64,000 nucleotides of DNA from Torymus aiolomorphi (lineage: Eukaryota > Arthropoda > Insecta > Hymenoptera > Torymidae), in NCBI GenBank assembly GCA_036365515.1, contig CM070874.1, positions 25,291,862-25,355,861 of the forward strand, read 5' to 3'. Below the pieces are notes generated by a model that was given only the letters and a program-made list of their open reading frames with translations, did not search any database and was not told the DNA's origin. Numbering within the stretch: the first letter of the stretch is position 1; each line of letters opens with the position of its first letter. The translations under genes were made by a program, and so were the position numbers. This document shows, one piece after another, positions 25,101 to 37,900 of this stretch.

Positions 25101-26815
25101 GGGTAGTTGATTTGGTTCGTAATTTTTTTACAGGGAGTTTTTATGCTCAAAAAGTAATTCCAGCTTTAAAAAGTTTGGAAATGCCAGACACCGTGCAGTG
25201 AGAATTTTTTTTCCGTCACGACCCCTATATATCTGATTATATAATCAGCTGTTTGGGGGTTTTCCGGGGAGTCGATTTGGTTCTTAATTTTTTTACGAGT
25301 AGTTTGTGTGCTCATAAAATAATTCCAGCAATAAAAAGTTTGGAAATACCAAACGCCGCGGAGAGAGAATTTTTTTTCCGTTACTACCCCTATATAATCA
25401 GCTTTTTGGGGGTGTTCCGGGGAGTCGATTTGGTTCCTAATTTTTTTGCGGGTATTTTGCATCCTCAGAAAATAATTTCAGCAATAAAAAGTTTGGAAAT
25501 ACCAAACGCCGCGGAGAGAAAATTTTTTTTCCGTTACTACCCCTATATAATCAGCTTTTTGGGGGTGTTCCGGGGAGTCGATTTGGTTCCTAATTTTTTT
25601 TCTGGTATTTTGTATCCTGAGAAAATAATTCCAGCATTAAAAAGTTTGGAAATGCCAGACACCGAGCAGTGAGAATTTTTTTTCCGTCACGACCCCTATA
25701 TAATCAGCTGTTTGGGGGTTTTCCGGGGAATTGATTTGGTTCGTAATTTTTTTATAGGGAGTTCTTATGCGCAAAAAGTAATTCCAGCATTAAAAAGTTT
25801 GGAAATGCCAGACACCGAGCAGTGAGAATTTTTTTCCGTCACGACTCCTATATATCTGATTATATAATCAGGTGTTTGGGGGTTTTCCGGGGAGTCGATT
25901 TGGTTCGTAATTTTTTTACGAGTAGTTTGTGTGCTCATAAAATAATTTCAGCGATAAAAAGTTTGGAAATGCCAAGCGCCGCTGAGAGAGAATTTTTTTT
26001 CAGTCGCGACCCCTATATAATAAGCTGTTTGGGGGTTTTCCGGGGAGTCAATTTGGTTCGTAATTTTTTTATAGCGAGTTCTTATGCTCAAACAGTAATT
26101 CCAGCATTAAAAAGTTTGGAAATGCCAGACACCGAGCAGTGACAATTTTTTTTCCGTCACGACCCCTATATATCTGATTATATAATCAGCTGTTTGGGGG
26201 TTTTCCGGGGAGCCGATTTGGTTCGTAATTTTTTTTCAGGGAGTTTTTATGCTCAAAAAGTAATTCCAGCTTTAAAAAGTTTGGAAATGCCAGACACCGA
26301 GCAGTGAGAATTTTTTTTGCGTCACGACCCCTATATATCTGATTATATAATCAGCTGTTTGGGGGTTTTCCGGGGAGTCGATTTGGTTCGTAATTATTTT
26401 ACGAGTAGTTTGTGTGCTCATAAAATAATTCCAGCAATAAAAAGTTTGGAAATGCTAAACGCCGCAGAGAGAGAATTTTTTTTCGGTCACAACCCCTATA
26501 TATCTGATTATATAATCTGCTGTTTAGGGGGTTTCCGGGTAGTCGATTTGGTTCGTAATTTTTTTACAGGGAGTTTTTATGCTCAAAAAGTAATTCCAGC
26601 TTTAAAAAGTTTGGAAATGCCAGACACCGTGCAGTGAGAATTTTTTTTCGGTCACGACCCCTATATAATCAGCTTTTTGGGGGTGTTCCGGGTAGTCGAT
26701 TTGGTTCCTAATTTTTTTTCTTGTATTTTGTATCCTCAGAAAATAATTCCAGCAATAAAAAGTTTGGAAATACCAAACGCCGCGGAGAGAGAATTTTTTT
26801 CTCTTAGGTCATCTT
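19125..26815 (+). repeat. Satellite A array, right inverted end (~47 monomers)
   Basis: Tandem ~150-165-bp monomers, each with TTTTCCGGGGAGTCGATTTG, GTAATTTTTTTA, AAAAGTTTGGAAAT and AATTTTTTTTCCGTCACGAC. Three monomer types (GAGCAGTGAG, GCCGCTGAGAGAG and CGCCGCGGAGAGAG middles) are mixed. A higher-order structure is visible: a ~1294-bp block near 21400-22300 recurs near 22700-23600, and a ~484-bp trimer starts at about 22984 and again at 23468. The frame stays open for up to 359 codons (22983-24062), which I treat as a by-product of a period near 162. Confidence 0.93.
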
Positions 26816-26982
26816 ACAAATTCCGTGTTAGGGGTGGGGGGTAGTTTGGAATTGTTTTATTTTAATCAATTTTCATGTATTCTACCATTATTTGTAGTAC
26901 ATTATATCATCCATGTGGAAAAAAGTTGTTTTTCGAAAATCGAATTTTCGTTGGATCGCAACGTTGCAAACTTCAAACCCAT

Positions 26983-29405
26983 GCATATCGAAGCGTCCGC
27001 CAGAAACCAGCCAGCAGGCGCGAGTCGAGCCTTTTTGGCGTAAAATGCGCTCTGTTCAACTCGCTCGCAATCATATGATAAGTCTCTCGGAAAAAAACCG
27101 TGAACATATACAGTTTTCCTCCTCTTTCCAGTTATGCTATTGTTTATTCTCCGTAATGCTTTTCTAGGTCAAAAACTTGAGTTGAAAGGTCGGACCGATT
27201 TTTCTAAAAGAATAACATGTTTTTATATAAACATAAATAATTAAATTAAAAAGACGGCGGCGCGTTGCAACAGTTTAACCTTTAGACTGCCTGCATTTTT
27301 ACGTTAAAAATGAATATTTTTAAAAGGTAAAATTTATTTATATAAATATCTAATATGTCGTAACGAGTTTTCAAGGTCACAGCTGGTTCATACATGAGTC
27401 AGGTCAGCAGTCTAAAGGTTAATAAAATGAAATGATAGAGTTACAGGAACTTTTTTTGCTGATTTTAACCTTTGTTTCAGTTTTGATCATATACATCATT
27501 TTTCTATTTTATATAAACTTATAACTATTTCTTTTATTTTCAAACAGTGATCTTCACAATCACAAACCTTGAGGGAGTTTTTATCCAAAAGAAAATTTGT
27601 AACTTCTCTGGGTTTCTTGGAAAAGTTCGTCCCTATTGATCAAGAAGTGGCACAATTAATTCTCATGCATTTTTCCGTACACGGTTGCGTGAGAGCGCTG
27701 CTCTGCTTCAACAGAAAAATCTTCAAAATGATGAAAAAGATTATTGAAGTCGTATTTGTTTTTATAGTATTGCCCAGTTCCATCAGTGAAACAAATACCT
27801 TTTTTGGCGAAATCAAGAGAGTTTTTTATTGGTGTAATTGATTATAATTTTTTAGATAAACTGCTACGGCAGCACGAGATAAATTGTCTCAAAAAAGTAT
27901 CATGCTTTTTTAAGTTTTAAAATTTAATTCTCTATAATAAAGGACCAATGCTGCCAAACTAGGCTGATTAGTGTTGCAGTGAAATGATTTTGCCGCTTCT
28001 TGGTAAAAAAGACGTACTTTCCCAAGAAACCTAAAGGAGAATTTAAAAATTCTTCTCTGGATGAGTACTCCCTCAAGGTTTATAAATATGAACTTCACTG
28101 TTAGAAAATAAAAGTATGAGTTTTAAGTTTATATAAAAGAGAAAAAAGATGTCTTGAAATGATGAATTAGAAACGATGAATTAAAATTAAAACAAAGGTT
28201 AAAATCAGCAAAAAGAGTTCCTGTAACTCTATTATTTAATTCTATTAAACTGTTAGCACACGTTAAGAGGCTTGAACTATAACAATTCTCATGGTCGGAA
28301 ACTTTAGAAGTATTATACTCACCTATCCAAGAAGTAAAGAAATCTAAATTTGAGACAAGACCTATTCAATTAAATTCAGATTCAAGATATTAGTAAATTA
28401 ACAAAAAATTGCAAAAGATGGAACACAAAGTATTGACTTATAATAAAAAAGATTAAAATATTATATGATATTTATTAAATTATTATGTGATATTTATTAA
28501 ATTATTATATGATATTTACTAAGTACGAAACAACGAAAAGTGAAATACGTCGGCAACAGCGCGCTCCGGCGCAGCGCACAAAGCACGCGCGGCGATTCGC
28601 CGTCGTCTTTTCAATGTTATTACTTATGAACCCTTCATTTCTCCAACTTGAAATTTTTGAGTTTCGAGGATGAAAACTTGTACTTTCGAATGAAAAAATT
28701 TATTTAAAAAAAAATAGTATTCTTTTAGAAAAATCGGCCAGAACTTTCAACTCAAGTTTCTGACCGCATAAAAGCATTTCAGAGAATAAACAATAGCACC
28801 ACTGGAAAGAGGGGGAAAATCTATCGATATATGGTCTTTGTTTTTTTTCCAAGAAACTCAGCATATGATTATGAGAGAGTTGAAAAAAGCGCAAGGGGTA
28901 GTTGTTCCGATTAGCGTTTAAGGAAGCTTCCCGGTTTGTCGCGATTTGTTGAACTCATTTAACAATGCACGAATGTGAAATTAATACATATTGATAGTTT
29001 AATTTTAATATAAATACGGAAATATTTTTTTCTACAAAATATCAACTCTATCGAAAGTTATATTAAAAGTAAAAAAAATCATTTTTGCTTACATTTGTGT
29101 GCCCCAAGAGACGGCGATGAACGCAATTGTATGCCCCCAATTAATGTGCTTGTACACGTTTGTGTGCTCCCGATTAGTGTACTTTATCATCATAAGAGAT
29201 ATCATTTTCAATATAATCAAACCTATAAATATACAAATTATGATAATATATTAGCGTTTCACATATTTATTACAAAAATATATTAATTTACCGGTACTAC
29301 GATTTGGAAGTTCATTGATATATTTTGCATCGGCTTCTTATGCAATTTTCTTCTTTTTGACGTTAATTTTGAATTCACTTCCAAAATCTATTGCCAGTAA
29401 AAGTA
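26983..29405. repeat. Right arm of composite palindrome (outer)
   Basis: Inverse complement of 1-2480, starting with the 8-bp duplication of the foldback-like element and ending CTATTGCCAGTAAAAGTATA at 29405. It lacks ~60 bp present at 2118-2180. It contains MITE copy 27279-27418 and palindromic module copy 3 (27423-28290). No gene is visible. Confidence 0.88.
27279..27418. mobile_element. piggyBac-type MITE, second copy
   Basis: Inverse of 1931-2070, bounded by TTAA at 27275-27278 and 27419-27422 and sharing the CCTTTAGACTGCC tip. It was copied with the arm rather than inserted independently, because the flanks match. Confidence 0.85.
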
Positions 29406-30189
29406 TAATATAATAAAAAGAAGGTTATAACACTCTTTTCTATCACGTGATGAAATATTTCTACACGAAAAAACGTAGTTTGTACAATCACTTTTGAGCC
29501 ACGTATAACCTAACAAACGTTATGTTTACGCTCTATCGGCACGCACAAATACTGATTGCGTGCGGTATTACTGGACAAAGTCATTTAAAATACGAGAAAT
29601 ATCTTGAAATTTGTTATAAATGGTTAGTGTGTAAGTGTGAAAGTAGTTTTATAACATGTAACCACTTTTGACTTTTTATACTTCAAATTACTATTATACA
29701 TTATCTTTTCTTATAAAAATATTGTTGTTTCTTAGCAACTTCGAATAAGAAAAAGTTATGAATCTTTCCAAATCACATGTTGTACTTTTTAAAGCATTAT
29801 TGCAATCTTAGTACTGAAAAGAAAAATTTGACACTTAAATCTTATAAAAGCTAAATAGATTAATTTTTGAAAGAAACTTATTTCAATGCTGTCTTCGTAT
29901 CAGCTTATTTCTATGACGCGTTCTCGGATGCGTTTAAATAACAGAGCACACAAATAGGGACAGGTACACAAATCGGGGCTCGCTGGCTGGTTTCTAGCGG
30001 AACTCATATATAGGGGCCCAGCCGAATCTCGCAAGCTCTGCTGGCCGAGCCACTTTGTACCTACTCCACCTGGTAGAGACTTTGAGGTTAAAAAACGATA
30101 TGCAGTAATTTTCTTTCTTGCGATATCTCATTGGGACAGTTCATCGCAACGTTCTCTATAAAATACATGTTATTCAGAGATTCAAAAGT
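29406..30189. other. Spacer between palindrome and satellite B
   Basis: About 780 bp of AT-rich DNA without a recognised gene. At 29965-30110 there is a short GC-rich segment (GCTCGCTGGCTGGTTTCTAG, then CATATATAGGGGCCCAGC) related to the GC-rich repeat at 2410-2460. Confidence 0.55.
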
Positions 30190-33100
30190 GGGTTTAAGAC
30201 ACAGTACATCACCCTGGGCGGGATTTTCCGGAAAAGCGATTTCGTACATAATTTTTTTCAAAGCATTTGGGGACTGTATCTACAAGAAACCGAAGAAACA
30301 TTTTCCCAAGCGACGTCATTGCGGCTCTGGGAAATTTTTTCGTGCTTAAGACACAGTATATCGTCTTGGAGGGCTTTTCCGGAAAAGCTATTTCGTTCAC
30401 GATTTTTTTCTAAGCATGTGGAGACTTGGTCTAAAAGAATCCGTCAAAACATTTTTCCGAACGACGTAATTGCGCCTCTGGGAATTTTTTTTCATGTTTA
30501 AGACACAGTGTATCGCCCTGGGGGGGCTTTTCCGGAAAAGCTATTTCGTTCATAATTTATTTCTAAGCATTTGGAAAGGTTATCTACAAGAAACCGTCGA
30601 AACATTTTTCCGAACGACGTAATTGCGGCTCTGGGAATTTTTTTCCCGTTTTCAACACTGTATATCGCCCTGGGGGGGCTTTTCCGGAAAAGCAATTTCG
30701 TTCATAATTTTTTTCTAAGCATGTGGGGACTTGGTCTACAATAATCCGTCAAAACATTTTTCCGATCGACGTAATTGCGGCTCTGGGAATTTATTTTTAT
30801 GTTTAAGACACAGTATTTCGCCCTGGGGGACTTTTCCGGAATAGCTATTTCGTTCATAATTTTTTTCTAAGCATTTGGAAAGGTTATTTACAAGAAACCG
30901 TCGAAACATTTTACCGAACGACTTAATTGCGGCTCTGGGAATTTTTTTTCATGTTTAAGACACAGTATACACCCTGGGGGGGCTTTTCCGGAAAAGCTAT
31001 TTCGTTCATAATTTTTTTCTAAGCATTTGGAAAAGTTATCTACAAGAAACCGCCGAAACATTTTTCCGAACGACGTAATTGCGGCTCTGGGAACTTTTTT
31101 TCCCGTTTTCGACACCGTATATCGCCCCGGGGGGGCTTTTCCGGAAAAGCTATTTCGTTCATGATTGTTTTCTAAGCATGTGGAGACCTCGTCTACAAGA
31201 ATCCGACAAAAAATTTTTCCGAACGACGTAACTGCGGCTCTGGGAATTTTTTTTCCCGTTTTCAACACTGTATATCGCCCTGGGGGGGCTTTTCCGGAAA
31301 AGCTATTTCGTTCATGATTTTTTTCTAAGCATGTGGGGACTTGGTCTACAAGAAACCATCGAAACATTTTTCCGAACGACGTAATTGCGTCTCAGAGAAT
31401 TTTTTTTCCCGTTTTCGACACTGTATATGGCCCTGAGGGGACTTTTCCGGAAAAGCTATTTCTTCATGATTTTTTTCTAAGCATGTGGGGACTTGATCTA
31501 CAACAAACCATCGAAACATTTTTTCGAACGACGTAATTGCGGCTCAGGGAATTTTTTGTTCCATTTTCGACACTGTATATGGCCCTGGGGGGCCTTTTCC
31601 GGAAAACCTATTTCGTTCATGATTTTTTTCTAAGCACGTGGGGACTTGATCTACAAGAATCCGTCAAAACATTTTTCCGAACGACGTAATTGCGGCTCTA
31701 GGAATTTTTTTTCCCGTTTTCAACACTGTATATCGCCCTGGGGGGGCTTTTCCGGAAAAGCTATTTCGTTCATGATTTTTTTCTAAGCATGTGGGGACTT
31801 GGTCTACAAGAAAACATCGAAACATTTTTCCGAACGACGTAATTGCGTCTCAGAGAATTTTTTTTCCCGTTTTCGACACTGTATATGGCCCTGAGGGGAC
31901 TTTTCCGGAAAAGCTATTTCTTTATGATTTTTTTCTAAGCATGTGGGGACTTGATCTACAAGAAACCATCGAAACATTTATTCGAACGACGTAATTGCGG
32001 CTCTGGGAATTTTTTTTTCCGTTTTCGACACTGTATATGGCCCTGGGGGGGCTTTTCCCGAAAAGCTATTTCGTTCATAATTTTTTTCTAAGCATGTGGG
32101 GACTTGATCTACAAGAAACCATCGAAACATATTTGGAACGACGTAATTGCGGCTCTGGGAATTTTTGTGCCCGTTTTCGACACAGTATATCGCCCTGGGG
32201 GGACTTTTCCAGAACACCTATTTCGTTCATGATTTTTTCCTAAGCATGTGGGGACTTGTTCTACAAGAAACCGTCAAAACATTTTTCCGAACGACGTAAT
32301 TGCGGCTCTGAGAATTTTTTTTTCGTGTTTAAGACACAGTATATCGCCTTGGGGGGGCTTTTCCGGAAAAGCTATTCCGTTCATGATTTTTTCTAAGCAT
32401 GTGGGGACCTGTTCTACAAGAAACTGTCTTAACATTTTTCCGAACGACTTAATTGTGGCTCTGGGAATTTTTTTTCATGTTTAAGACATAGTATACGCCC
32501 TGGGGGGGCTTTTGCGGAAAAGCTATTTCGTTCGTAATTTTTCTCTAAGCATTTGGGAACGTTATCTACAAGAAACCGTCGAAACAATTTTCTGAACGTC
32601 GTAATTGCGGCTCTGGGATTTTTTTCCCGTTTTCAGCACTGTATATCGCCCTGGGGGGGCTTTTCCGGAAAAGCTATTTCGTTCATCATTTTTTTCTAAG
32701 CATGTGGGGACTTGTTCTACAAGAAACCGTCTTAACATTTTTCCGAACGACTTCATTGCGGATCTGGGAATTTTTTTTCATGTTTAAGACACAGTATACG
32801 CCCTGGGGGGGCTTTTCCGGAAAAGCTATTTCGTTCATGATTTTTTTCTAAGCATTTGGAAACGTTATCTACAAAAAACCGTCGAAACATTCTTCCGAAC
32901 GACGTAATTTTGGCTCTGGGAATTTTTTTTGTGTTTAAGACACGGTATAGGCCCTGGAGGGGCTTTTCCGTAAAAGCTATTTCGTTCATAATTTTTTTCT
33001 AAGCATTTCGAAACGTTATCTACAAGAAACCGTCGAAACATTTATCCGAACGACGTAATTGCGGCTCTGGGAATTTGTTTTCCCGTTTTCGACACTGTAT

Positions 33101-34935
33101 ATCGCCCCGGGGGGGCTTTTCCGGAAAAGCTATTTCGTTCATAATTTTTTTCTAAGCATTTGGAAAAGTTATCTACAAGAAACCGTCGAAACATTTTTCC
33201 GAACGACGTAATTGCAGGTATGGGAATTTTTTTTCGTGTTTAAGACACAGTATATCGCCTTGGGGGGGCTTTTCCGGAAAAGCTATTTCGTTCATGATTT
33301 TTTTCTAAGCATGTGGCGACTTGTTCTACAAGAAACCGTCAAAACATTTTTCCGAACGACGTAATTGCGGCTCTGGGAATTTTTTTTCCCGTTTCCCACA
33401 CTGTATATCGCCCTGGGGGGGGTTTTCCGGAAAAGCTATTTCGTTCATAATTTTTCTCTAAGCATTTGGAAAAGTTATCTACGAGAAACCGTCGAACCAT
33501 TTTTCCGAACGACGTAATAGCGGCTCTGGGAATTGTTTTTCGTGTTTAAGACACAGTATAACGCCTTGGGGGGGCTTTTCCGGAAAAGCTATTTCGTTCA
33601 TGATTTCTTTCTAAGCATGTGGAGACTTGTTCTACAAGAAACCGTTTTAACATTTTTCCGAACGACTTAATTGCGGCTCTGGGAATTTATTTCATGTTTA
33701 AGACAGAGTATATCGCCCTGGGGGGGGGGGGGGGGGGTTTTCCGGAAAAGCTATTTCGTTCATCATTTTTTTCGAAGCATTTGGGGACTTGATCTACACG
33801 AAACCGTCTTAACAGTTTTCCGGACGACTTAATTGCGGCTCTGGGAATTTTTTTTTCCCGTTTCCAACACTGTATATGGCCCTGGGGGGACTTCTCCGGA
33901 AAAGCTATTTCGTTCATGATTGTTTTCTAAGCATGTGGGGACTTGGTCTACAAGAATCCGTCAAAACATTTTTCCGAGCGACGTAATTGCGGCTCCGGGA
34001 ATTTTTTTTAAGACACAGTATATCGCCCTGGGGGGACTTTTCCGGAGAAGCTATTTCGTTCATAATTTTTTTCTAAGCATTTGGGAAGGTTATCTACAAG
34101 AAACCGTCGAAACATTTTTCCGAACGACGTAATTGCGGCTCTGGGAATTTTTTTTTCCCGTTTTCAACACTGTACATCGCCGTTGGGGGGCTTTTCCTGG
34201 AAAGCTATTTCGTTCATGATTTTTTTCTAAGCATTTGGAAAGGTTATCTACAAGAAACTGTCGAAACATTTTTCCGAACGACGTAATCGCGGCTCTGGGA
34301 ATTTTTTTACGTGTTTAAGACACAGTATATCGCCTTGGGGGGCCTTTCCGGAAAAGCTATTTCGTTCATGATTTTTTTCTAAGCATGTGGGGACTTGTTC
34401 TACAAGAAACCGTCTTAACATTTTTCCGAACGACTTAATTGCGGCTCTGGGAATTTTTTTTTTCATGTTTAAGACACAGTATACGCCCTGGGGGGCTTTT
34501 CCGGAAAAGCTATTTGGTTGATGATTTCTTTCTAAGCATGTGGGGACTTGTTCTACAAGAAACCGGATTAACATTTTTCCGAACGACTTAATTGCGGCTC
34601 TGGGAATTTTTTTTCATGTTTAAGACACAGTATACGCCCTGGGGGGCTTTTCCGGAAAAGCTATTTCGTTCATGATTTTTTTCTAAGCATGTGGGGACTT
34701 GGTCTACAAGAATCCGTCAAAACATTTTTCCGAACGACGTTATTGCGGCTCTGGGAATTTTTTTTCCCGTTGTCAACACTGTATAACCCCCTGGGAGGGC
34801 TTTTCCGGAAAAGCTATTTCGTTCATAATTTTTTTAGGTCGTGTGTGACCTTTCCTTCAAGTACCAGTCGCAAAATTTTTCCTTGCGAAGTTATTGCGAC
34901 TCTGGGAATTTTAGTTTTCGTGTGTGTCGCTATGG
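30190..34935 (+). repeat. Satellite B array (~30 monomers of ~155 bp)
   Basis: Head-to-tail monomers with CCTGGGGGGGCTTTTCCGGA, AAGCTATTTCGTTCATGATT, TTTTTCTAAGCATGTGGGGA, CATTTTTCCGAACGACGTAA and CTCTGGGAATTTTTTTTCCC. A G-run reaches ~18 at about 33720. The last monomer (about 34830-34935) is decayed and abuts the PolB remnant. Short ORFs on both strands only translate the repeat. Parts of the monomer align with satellite A (see findings). Confidence 0.93.
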
Positions 34936-35065
34936 GAAAATTGACTTGTCTGTAAGGGTGGTTTTGGGGGTGGTTTATGGGGATGGCGAAGTGCAAAATT
35001 AGTTTTTACACAGTTTTTGGTCCATTCCTACCATGTTTTATGGTTTTAAACCGGTTATAATGTAA

Positions 35066-37736
35066 ATCGCAAATTTTAGTTTTTTCGTTCACTGTGAACG
35101 TCGGAATTTCAAACATATTATTTTTTATGATTTTGAAACACGTCAGGACACGCCGTACGGTCAAAACATACAGCTTCACGTGCCGAATCTGTACGTCACG
35201 CATCAGGTCTGTACCGACTGCATGGCTATCGACGATATAAAAATTATCTGCAACACATGCGGGGCGCGCGAGTTTGTTTTTACGCGGGATCCGGTGAGAG
35301 AGCTGTTAGGTTTATGCATTCGGGTAAACACTGCTTTCGCGGAAATTATATGCATCGCCCACAATGCCAAAGCTTTTGACGCGCAATTTATTCTTAAAGA
35401 ACTAGCCGAGAATCCCGAGTAATGCTCGCCCAGCGTCATTTTGAGCGGTCAAAATGTAACACTGCTTAAATATGGCCGCACCAAATTCATCGATAGCATA
35501 AATTACTTTCAGATGAAATTAAGTGCGTTGCCAGTGATCTTTGGTTTACCGGAGAGCGTTAAAAAGGGCTATTTCCCCCATCTGTTTAACACTCTCGCCG
35601 CTCGGGACTACATCGGTCCTCTACCGCCCGTTGAGTTTTGTGGCCCTGACTCGATGAGCGTAGCCCTCGGCGTAGCCGCTCGTGAGGATTTTCTTGCCTG
35701 GCACCGTGAAACGAGTCCGGACTATATATTCGACATGAAAAAGGAGATTGTCGAGTACTGTCAAATGAATGTAGAAATTCTGAGGCGGGCATGCATACAA
35801 TTTCGGAAAATTTTCCTAGATGTGTCTGATACGGACCCGTTCGTATCAGCGTGCACTATAGCGTCGGCGTGTTCGCACGTTTATAGAAAAAACTTTTTGA
35901 CCGCGAATACCATCGGTATAATACCGCCCAACGGTTATAGATGCGCTGACAGGCATTCTCAAAAATCTATAGAGTGGCTACTCTGTTGCGAGCGTGAAAT
36001 CGGCCGAGAGATTGTACACGCGGGGCGCGCGCGCGAGTTTCGTTTACTGGAGGGCTATTTAGTGGATGGTTACCTGCCGGCCGCCGCCGCTGCCGCCGCC
36101 GCACCAGACAAAGGAATCGTTTTCGAATTTCAAGGCTGCTATTGGCACGGTTGCCCGCGGTGTTTTCCAAATATGCGCGATTCGACAAAAACCCGTTTCA
36201 ATCAAACTTTTGCGCAAGCTTACGAGAGCACATGTGAAAAAATTATACACATGAGGAGAGCCGGTTACGAAGTGCGCGAGATGTGGGAATGCGATTTTGA
36301 GCGGTTAAAAGCTCAGCAACCAGATATCGAGCGTTACATCAGCAATCATCCTATAATGTGTAAAATCACGCTTGACCCGCGCGACGCGTTTTTCGGTGGG
36401 CGCACAGAGAATATCCTCACCTCGTACAGAGTCGCCGCGGACGAAGAGATCAAATATACGGATATTTGCTCTCTTTACCCGTATATTTGTAAAAGAGGTC
36501 GTTTTCCAATTGGCCACCCACGTATTTACAGCGGGGGAGAATGTGCTGCGCTAACGGGCGGTCAAAACAACAATCTTGCGAGCGTCGAGAGCCTGCTTAA
36601 ATGTCGCGTGTTACCGCCGCGTGATTTATTGCGCCGAATTACGCGAGAAGGATTGCAATCACGAACAAGCGGAAGATCGTGAATTTACAGGCACATGGGT
36701 TGTGCGCGAGCTGCGCTAGGCGGTAGAACTGGGCTACAATATCACCGAGATTTACGTGATATGGCAATTTGAGAGCACGTAGTACGACCAGCGCACGGGC
36801 GAGGGCGGTTTGCGCGCCAACTATGTAAATACTTGCCTTCGACTTAAACAGCAGGCCAGCGGGTGGCCGAGCTGGTGCGTCGACGACGTGTCGAAGCAAC
36901 GGTAGATTGACGAGTACGAGCGCGACGAAGGGATCAGATTAGATGCTGATAAAATTGAAAAAATTTCCGGTTTGCGCTCGCTCGCCAAGTACTGCTTAAA
37001 TTCCCTCTGGGGCAAGTTTGGACAGCGCTCTAATTTAAAGCAAACGGAAATTGTAAAAACGCGCGAAGACCTGTTGAAACTGTTAGCGGCGCCGGAAAAA
37101 GAGGTTTTCGATGTACTGCCAGTGAGCGAAAATCTCTTGTACGCAAATTGGTGCTACGTAGATGACGCTGTAGAATCTGCCCGCAGCACATGTGTTGTAT
37201 TAGCCGCGTACACGACAGAGCAGGCACGACTAGAACTTTACAATTACATTGAAAAGCTCACAGCCGCGCGAGTTCTCTACATGGACACCGATTCGTGTAT
37301 ATTTAAATGCAACCGAAATAATCCAGACGAATACAGGCCTGCTCTGGGAAGTTTACTCGGCAATATGACAGACGAGCTCAAGGTTTATGGCGAGGGCTCA
37401 TTCATCACGGACTTTATCTCCGGGGGGCCAAAATTTTATGCCTTTCGGGCCTTTGTCCCTTCGAGCGGCGAGACTGTCGAGTGTTGTAAGGTGAAAGGCG
37501 TCTCGTTAAATAGTTCAAATTCGCGTAAAATTAATTTTGACAGCGTGGAGCGCTTGATCGCGACGTACTTTGAGGGCGACGCCGCACCTATCGTTCTCAA
37601 TTACAATGCCATCAGACGCACGCGCACACACGAAGTCATCACGTGCGCCGAAAAAAAGTCCTGCTCTGTAGTGCTGAGGAAGCGAAGGTACTTCGCAAAT
37701 GGTACTTCGCGCCCTTTCGGCAACAAAGCGGAATAA
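35066..37736 (+). pseudogene. Protein-primed-type family B DNA polymerase (PolB), broken
   Basis: This enzyme would replicate the element. Exonuclease motif I is the DFET at 35129-35140; motif II is AHNAKAFD near 35356; motif III is near 35757, where YCQMN has Asn where the family has Asp. Palm motif A is DICSLYP at 36461, motif B NSLWGKFG at about 36999, and motif C YMDTDS at 37278. A CYWHGC segment lies near 36140. The open frame only starts at 35066, just before Exo I, so the usual N-terminal region is missing. Breaks: TAA at 35420-35422; a deletion-type frameshift near 36627-36632; TAG at 36717, 36780 and 36903. All other parts stay in frame. AATAAA at 37776-37781 is a plausible poly(A) signal. 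Confidence 0.92.
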
Positions 37737-37775
37737 TAATAATTTATATATTTGTATGCGACGTTCTTGCTGTAA

Positions 37776-37781
37776 AATAAA
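37776..37781 (+). terminator. Poly(A) signal after PolB
   Basis: AATAAA, 40 nt after the PolB stop codon. Confidence 0.5.
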
Positions 37782-37900
37782 TGTAAAAATATATTTATTC
37801 TTTTGGAAAAAAATTCATTCATTTCCCCCATCTGCTACAGATAAAAAAAAAAGTTCTAATTGTTGTTAATCGCTTGAAAACTCGTTCGTGGTACTTATCG

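Larger units (their letters stand above)
11380..26982. mobile_element. Foldback-like DNA transposon, 15.6 kb, satellite-filled inverted ends
   Basis: It begins ATGGGTTTGAAGTTTGCAAC and ends with the inverse complement. Both sides have a unique head of ~165 bp, followed inward by tandem arrays of the same ~160-bp monomer in opposite orientation: 11546-13310 on the left, 19125-26815 on the right. It is flanked by an 8-bp duplication GCATATCG. Drosophila Foldback and Galileo elements share the plan of long inverted ends made of tandem repeats. Here no transposase gene is found, so the copy looks non-autonomous. The interior (13311-19124) holds other repeats and MITEs. The superfamily is unassigned; an 8-bp duplication fits hAT or P. 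Confidence 0.75.

Noticed and set aside
11546..34935. CRISPR-like arrays
   Set aside because: Repeats are contiguous ~155-165-bp satellites without unique spacers, in a eukaryotic context.
30118..34955. Many short ORFs in satellite B
   Set aside because: Both strands are open in repeat multiples; the peptides are the translated monomer.
36059..36254. Short ORFs opposite PolB around the Ala/Pro-rich stretch
   Set aside because: They are antisense or out-of-frame shadows of the polymerase coding region.
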